Positions 57,721-64,000 of a DNA stretch of 64,000 bases are shown here, piece after piece. The translations under genes were made by a program, and so were the position numbers. A model generated the notes under the pieces. That model was not told the origin of the DNA, ran no database searches, and saw only the letters and a program-made list of their open reading frames with translations. The DNA is from Stomorhina lunata (lineage: Eukaryota > Arthropoda > Insecta > Diptera > Rhiniidae). The stretch is taken from the NCBI GenBank assembly GCA_933228675.1, contig OW121740.1:159026486-159090485 (forward strand). The letters are read 5' to 3'. The first letter of the stretch is position 1. Each line of letters begins with the position of its first letter.

Positions 57721-60700
57721 AAAGCTAAGAATATAAGGTTTTCTTTGCATAAATCTAAAATTTGTACTTTTTTAATCAAATAAGTTATATCCTAATAAAC
57801 TAACTAATTATTGGTTTAATACAAAATTATTCTAATATTAAATCATTAGACTCAATATAGCTTTTTAGCTAAATATGCAGAGATATGCAGAGGATTTATA
57901 TACTATTATAAAGCTAAGATTCGACGCTTTAATTCGTCATTAATCTCAATTTATATATTTTCAACAAAAAAAGTTATAGTATATCAAATATCTATGAATT
58001 AAGAAACTTTTTTCATTGATAAGCTCAAATGATGAAAAATACCACAAATGTTAACAAAATTCAATGATATGCTTTTAGCTTAATATGCCAAGATATACAG
58101 ATGATCTATGAACTATAACAAAGCTGAGATTTGAAACTATTATTTGGCATAAATCTAAATTTGTACTTTTTTAATTAAAAAAGTTATATCCTAATAAACT
58201 AAGCTCTTATAGGTTTAATACAAAATTATACTTAAAATAGATCATTATACTTATTATAAATTTTTAGCTAAATATGCAATGATATGCAGGTGATTTATAT
58301 ACCAATATTAAGTAGAGATTAGAGACTTTAATTCGTCATTAATCTAAAGTTGTATGTTTTCAAAAAAAAAAGTTATAGTATACCAAACTTCTATGAATTA
58401 AGAAATTCTTTTCATTAAATAGTTTAAAAGAATAAAAACACTACAAACGTTAACAAAATTGAATGATATGTTTTTAGCTTAATATGCAAAGATATTCAGA
58501 TGATCTATAAACTATAATAAAGCTGAGATTAGAACTTCCGATTTGTCATAAATCTAAATTTGTACTTTTTTAATCAAAAAAGTTATAACTAAGCTATTAT
58601 GGGTTTATTACAAAATTATATTTATAATAATAGGTCGTTATACTAATTTTAGCTTTTTAGCTAAATATGCAAAGATATGCAGATGATTTATATATCATAG
58701 TAAAGCTGAGATTTCAGACTTTAATTCATCATTTACCTAAGCTTGTACGTTCTTAACAAAACAAGTTATAGTATATTAAACATCTATGAATTAAGAAATT
58801 CTTTTTATTAATTAGTTTAAAAGAAGATAAACACTACAAACGTTAACAAAATTGAATGATATGTTTTTAGCTTAATATGAAAAGATATGTAGATGATCGA
58901 TCAACTATAATAAAGCTAAGATTAGATACTTTGATTAGTCATAAATCTTAATTTGTACTTTTTTAAATCTAAAAAGTTATATCCTTCCAAATTAAGCTAT
59001 TATAGGTTTCATACAAAATTCTATTTATAATAGAACATTAAAATCATTTTAGCTTTTTAGCTAAATATGCAAAGATATGCAGATGATTTATATATCATAG
59101 TAAAGCCGAGATTTCAGACTTTAATTCATCATTTACCTAGGCTTGTACGTTCTTAACAAAACAAGTTATAGTATATCAAACATCTATGAATTAAGAAATT
59201 CTTTTTATTAATTAGTTTAAAAGAAGATAAACACTACAAACGTTAACAAAATTGAATGATATGTTTTAATCTTTGTATGCAGGTGATTTATAAACTATTA
59301 TTATAAGGAACTCGGACTTGTCGTTTCATTTAATTTAGTAGGTCATTAGACTTAATATAGCCTTTCAACTAAATATGCAAAGATATGCAGATAATTTATA
59401 TACTATTATAAAGCTAAGACTTGAGGCTTTAATTCGTCATTAGTCTACATTTACATATTTTCAACGAAAAAAGTTATACTACACCAAATATCTATGAAAT
59501 AAGAAATTCTTTTCATTGATCAGTTTAAAAGAAAAAAAAAACACTACAAACATTAAAAAAATTGATTGATATGTTTTTAGCTTAATATGAGAAGATATGT
59601 AGATGATCGATCAACTATAATAAAGCTAAGATTAGATACTTTGATTAGTCATAAATCTTAATTTGTACTTTTTTAAATCTAAAAAGTTATATCCTACTAA
59701 ATTAAGCTATTATAGGTTTAATACAAAATTCTATTTATAATAGATCATTACAATCATTTTAGCTAAATATGCAAAAATATGCAGATGATTTATATATCAT
59801 TATAAAGCTCAGATTTGAGACTTTACTTCATCGATAATTAAAATTTGAACATTTCTGACAAAAAAAGTTATAGTTTACTAAATATCTATGAATTAAGTAA
59901 TTTTTTTTATGTTGATTAGTTCAATTGCAAAAAAACACTACAAACAAACTTTGATTTATCTTAAATCTTAAATTATATTTTTCCAATTAAACAAACTTTA
60001 CATAAGCTATTGTAGGTTAAACATTTTAACTTGACAGTCTAATATGCAAAGATATGCAGAGGATTTATATACCATTATAAAGATAAGACTTATATCTTTC
60101 ATTTTTTATAATTATAAAATTTGTATATTTCCAACGAAAAAAGTTATAGTATACCAAACTTCTATAAACTAAGTAATTACAACATTTCTGCAAAATATTT
60201 CTTCGCTATGATAATTTTCACTTCTTTATTGTGAAATTATTAATTTAGAAATTATTTTTATAGTTTTTTTGACGCACCCTAATCCTTTTTTTTCTTTCAA
60301 TGTCTGTATTCATGTTTATACTTAGGTCAGTCAGCGCTGAATGGATGACAGAAAACACACACATATTGACAAATATAAAACAAAAAAACATTTGAACAAG
60401 GACTCTATATCTTTATTAGACAGAAAACAAGAGTGATAGCAAACTGGAAAGGAAACCAAGGTGACAAATAACTTTTTTCTTCATAATTCTTTTACGAGTG
60501 AAAGATACACCAGTTTTTCTTGCTTTGGCTTGGGTTTGATATAAACCAATGAAATGTTTTATAAGAAAATTTAAGTAAAAATAAATAAATTTAATTGTAT
60601 TTTATAAAGATATCACTATGATCAAACCTATATCTTCCACTTCTAAAAAAGCTTTAATTCTTAGTCATATTTTTTTTTTTTTTTTATTTTAAATTCTTTG

Positions 60701-61302
60701 CTGGGTCTTCATTTCATTGCATTAGCTTCCAACATTTCTTTATAGATTTCTTTGATACTGATAAAAACAAAAACTTAAAATAAAAGAACTTTGGTTACTG
60801 TTGTCATGTTATGGACTTTAATTGCTGAAATATAGAGGACAGGGGACAAATACATAAAAAAAAAGATAAACTAAATTAATTGATATAATTCAAAAGAAAA
60901 GAACTTATATTGAAGAACGATGTAAACACAACTAATTACTTTATGGGAAATTTAATGTATATTAAAAAAAAGACGTGATCAATATTTTGGCATCATCTTT
61001 AATACGGAGAACATTTCATATTTTAAATGTGAGTTATTTAAGATTTAATTCAAACTTACATTTATATGGAACCTTTTTCCCAATTATTGATTTTTGGCCT
61101 TATAGGCAAATATATTCAGATGATTTATGAACTTTTACAAAGCTAAGACCTTGGACCTTGATTTGGCTTAAATTAAACTTCACACATTACTAACAAAAAA
61201 ATGTTTGTGTGTTTATGTTCGGATGATAATCTTCGCTTTATATTGATATTTGTTGGACACAATAATAATAATTCGTATTTATTCAGTCCCTCAAATTATA
61301 CA

Positions 61303-61480
61303 TAATGTGAGGTTTTCGCTCTGTCTAGAATTAGGGATAATCCTCCTGATGAGATGGTCTAACCAACCATCGAAACGCGTCGAGGAAAGGTTTCCCCACC
61401 AACATTTTTTGGTTTTATCAAAAAACTATTTATTACAATAATAAATAATTGTAATAAATTGGGATTCTTAGTGCAATACA
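61303..61480 (+). repeat. Dispersed ribozyme-bearing repeat, copy 2
   Basis: Same family and orientation as 27,245-27,432. It includes CTGTCTAGAATTAGGGATAA, an intact hammerhead core, AACATTTTTTGGTTTTATCA, a 12-bp-stem hairpin at 61,428-61,459 and GTGCAATACACCCC. It interrupts the diverged 200-bp array. Confidence 0.85.
61334..61396 (+). ncRNA. Type I hammerhead ribozyme motif, copy 2 (intact core)
   Basis: All invariant parts are present in order. Stem I: TCCTC (61,341-61,345) with GAGGA (61,382-61,386), extended by GGGA (61,334-61,337) with TCCC (61,393-61,396) across an internal loop. Core: CTGATGA (61,346-61,352). Stem II: GATGGT/ACCATC with loop CTAACCA. Then GAAA (61,372-61,375), a minimal stem III in ACGCGT, and the GTC cleavage triplet; the cut is predicted after C61,381. 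Very short stem III and type I topology are features of hammerheads in Penelope-like elements and retrozymes. Activity is inferred, not shown. Confidence 0.85.
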
Positions 61481-63500
61481 CCCCTTTTTTTAAAAAAAAA
61501 TATATTCGATCAAACTAAGTTATCAAATGTTTAAATCAAAATTTTACTTATATAAGGTCATTCCTTCAATTATTGTTTACTGCCTTTGTTTGCAAAGATA
61601 TGCAGATGATTTATTTACTGCTACAAAGATAAGATATGGTACTTAAACTTGTTATAAATCTAAATTTGTACGTTTTGAACAGAAAAAGTTATAGCCCAAC
61701 AAACTTAGTTATTTTAAGTTTACTTCAAAATTTTGCTGTTATTAAATCTACTAACTCATTAACAATTTAAGTCTTAGAATATAATAAACTTCGGATTATA
61801 TTTAAAATATTATAAAGCGTATTTTTTAGACTTTGATATGTTTAACTAAGCAAAGATATGCATATAATTTATACACTATTTTAAAGTTAAGCTTTTTGAT
61901 TTTGATTAGTCGTAAATCTAAATTTTTACATTTTAAATTAAGAAAGTTATATCGTAATAGACAGAGTTATTTTAAGTTTAAATAAAAATTTTGATAATAG
62001 AATATATTTGGCTTAATATGTCAAGATGTGCAAATATATGCATATGATTTATACACTATTATAAAGCTAAGACTTTGGACTTTGATTTGCTATAAATCTA
62101 ACTTAACACGTTACCAGCAATAAAATTTGTATTCGAAGAACCTGAATTATTAAAGGTTTAATGCAAAGTTTAACTTATATTAGATCATTGCCCCAATTAT
62201 TGATTTTTGCCTTTGTATGCAAAGATATGCAGATGACTTATGTACTGCTATAAAGATGAGATACGGTACTTAGAATTGTCATATATCTTATAAAGCGTAG
62301 ATTTAAGACTTGGATATAAAAGGATATGCATATAATTTATACGCTATTATAAAGCTGAGCTTTGTGACTTTTACAAGTCATAAATCTTAACTTCAAATTG
62401 AAAACTTATATTCGAGTATACTGAGTTCTTTTCAGTAAAAATAAAAATTTTGATTAAATAGCATATTTGTTTTACTACCACTTTTAGGCTTAATATGCCA
62501 ATATACGCAAATATATGCATATGATTTATATACTATTTTAACGCTAAGACTTTAGACTTTGATGTGCAATAAATCTAACTTTACACTTTACCAATAAAAA
62601 ATTTTATATTCAGACAAACTAAAGATTTAATGCACAATTTTACTTATATAAGGTCATACCTTCAATTATCCTTTTTTGATTTTATATGCAAAAATATGCA
62701 TATGATTTATGCACTGTCATAAAGATGACATATAGTTCTTAGATTTGTCATAAACCTAAGCTTGTAGGTTTCGAATGAAAAAAGCTATAGCCCAAGAAAC
62801 GGAGTTATTTTAAGTTTGCTTTAAAATAATACTTATATTAAGTCTATTACCTCATTTATGATTTAATTGACAGAGTTATTTTGATATAAACGAAAGTTTT
62901 AATAAAAATAATAATAGAATATCTTTCTTATAACTACTTTTGACTTAATACGCCAAATGTGCAAATATATGCAAATGATTTATACACTATTATAAAGATG
63001 ACCTCTTGGACTTTGATTTATCATAAACTCAAACTTGTATTCTTACAATAGAAAAAGTTATATTCTGATAAACTAAGTTATTCTTCATTTTATTAAAAAT
63101 TGTTTTTTTAATAAAATATCTTGCTTTTACTGTTTTTGGCTTAATAGGCTAGGATATGCAGATGACTCACAAACATTATTAAAGCCAAGACTATGGACTT
63201 TGATCTGTCATAAAACAAAATTTATACTTTTCCAATAAAAGAAGTAATATCCTTGCAACCTAAGCTATTATAGGTTTAATACAAAATTATACTTAAATTA
63301 GATCATTACACTAATAATAGATTTTTCCCTTAATATGCAATAAAATGCAGATGATTTATATATCGCAACAAGGCCAAGATTTATGACTTTCTTTCTTCAT
63401 AAATTGAAGTTCATAAGTTTTCAACAAAAAAAGTGATGGTATAACAAACTTCCATAAATTAAGTAATTACAAAATTTCTACAAAATATTTGTGAAAACTC

Positions 63501-64000
63501 CCTCTGAATATGTTTATGAGTGTTTGCCTGAACTTAAGTGGTATATGTAAACCAAAAAGCAAACAATTATTACAATTTTTTTCGTATTCCTACCCCATCC
63601 TTTATATTAACAAAGAAACTAAGTAGATATGTATCTAAAGACAACTCAAACACTTGATATTTATAACATGACAATGTCATTTACTTCTTATAAAGTTTGT
63701 TTGCTCTCCCAAAAAAAAAGTTGCAAAAAACAAAGACTAAACTTAACAACTTAACAAACTTTTTTTTTGGATATGAATGAGGTTTCTCCATTTGACCAAC
63801 AAAAAAAAAACAAAAAAATTCCATGAAACATGAGCTCTTCAATGTTTTATTTCTTAATAAAAGAATATAAACAATTTAATATCTAGAAATAAAAATAAAA
63901 GACAAAAAAAAAACAAAACCTATAAAAAATAAAAGTATAATATTAGAAAATATCCAACTAATTGAGTTCTAAAATAAAGTTTAATATTTAGGCTTGGTTT
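63501..64000. other. AT-rich sequence, nothing recognised
   Basis: Right edge of the window. A/T homopolymer runs, no repeats of the families above and no gene. Confidence 0.45.

Larger units (their letters stand above)
56795..63500. repeat. Diverged tandem array of about 200-bp units
   Basis: A motif AAAGATATGCAGATGATTTA followed by TATAAAGCTRAGATT recurs roughly every 155-212 bp: near 56,833, 57,018, 57,190, 57,345, 57,880, 58,088, 58,278, 58,490, 58,670, 58,880, 59,070, 59,380, 59,590, 59,770 and on to about 63,345. Between hits come CATAAATCTAAATTTGTACT, AAAAAAGTTATA and CAAACTTCTATGAATTAAG. Around 58-60 kb two unit types alternate, giving an approximately 400-bp period. Copies are old and much diverged compared with the 31-bp arrays. 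Interruptions are a SINE at 57.4 kb, unique DNA at 60.2-61.0 kb and the ribozyme-bearing repeat at 61.3 kb. Confidence 0.88.

Overview
The window is nuclear DNA of a dipteran, most likely a calyptrate fly (house-fly or blow-fly relative). It is very AT-rich and holds one recognisable protein-coding gene, acetylcholinesterase (Ace), on the minus strand. Six coding exons join in frame through GT-AG junctions to give residues 1-560. The exons carrying the catalytic His and the C-terminus lie beyond position 1. The species call rests on protein recognition and intron positions; no database search was possible.

Layout, in Ace transcription order (right to left). 46,734-64,000 is upstream sequence or 5' intron: 25-bp, 29-bp and 31-bp AT-rich tandem arrays, a TCTG microsatellite, and a 6.7-kb diverged array of about 200-bp units. 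That array is interrupted by a tRNA-derived SINE and by a dispersed repeat that encodes a hammerhead ribozyme. 45,428-46,733 is a probable long 5' leader exon, continuous with coding exon 1 (44,925-45,427). The other coding exons are 35,817-35,955, 32,669-33,205, 31,209-31,416, 12,451-12,593 and 3,628-3,777. The intervening introns of about 9.0, 2.6, 1.25, 18.6 and 8.7 kb are filled with repeats.

Satellite DNA is the dominant content, roughly 28 kb. Many arrays differ in sequence but share a 30-31 bp period, and several share a core close to TTTCTATAGAAA. One array is made of units that are almost perfect palindromes, and another has a 776-bp higher-order repeat equal to 25 monomers. The 2.6-kb intron is a different satellite built on GCATTATAAT.

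Mobile elements include a 3.8-kb foldback element (13,582-17,405) with a nested piggyBac-like TTAA element, a Tc1-like MITE and a second foldback MITE side by side in the smallest intron, a probable 730-bp MITE, and a SINE. A roughly 570-bp unit is tandemly triplicated at 28.1-29.8 kb; part of it recurs inverted at 19 kb, where it begins a 151-codon open frame of unknown nature.

The most striking observation is a dispersed repeat (27.25 and 61.3 kb, partial copy at 42.3 kb) that folds as a minimal type I hammerhead ribozyme. It is followed by a second hairpin whose stem differs between the two copies by compensatory changes. Such ribozymes are known from Penelope-like retroelements and retrozymes.
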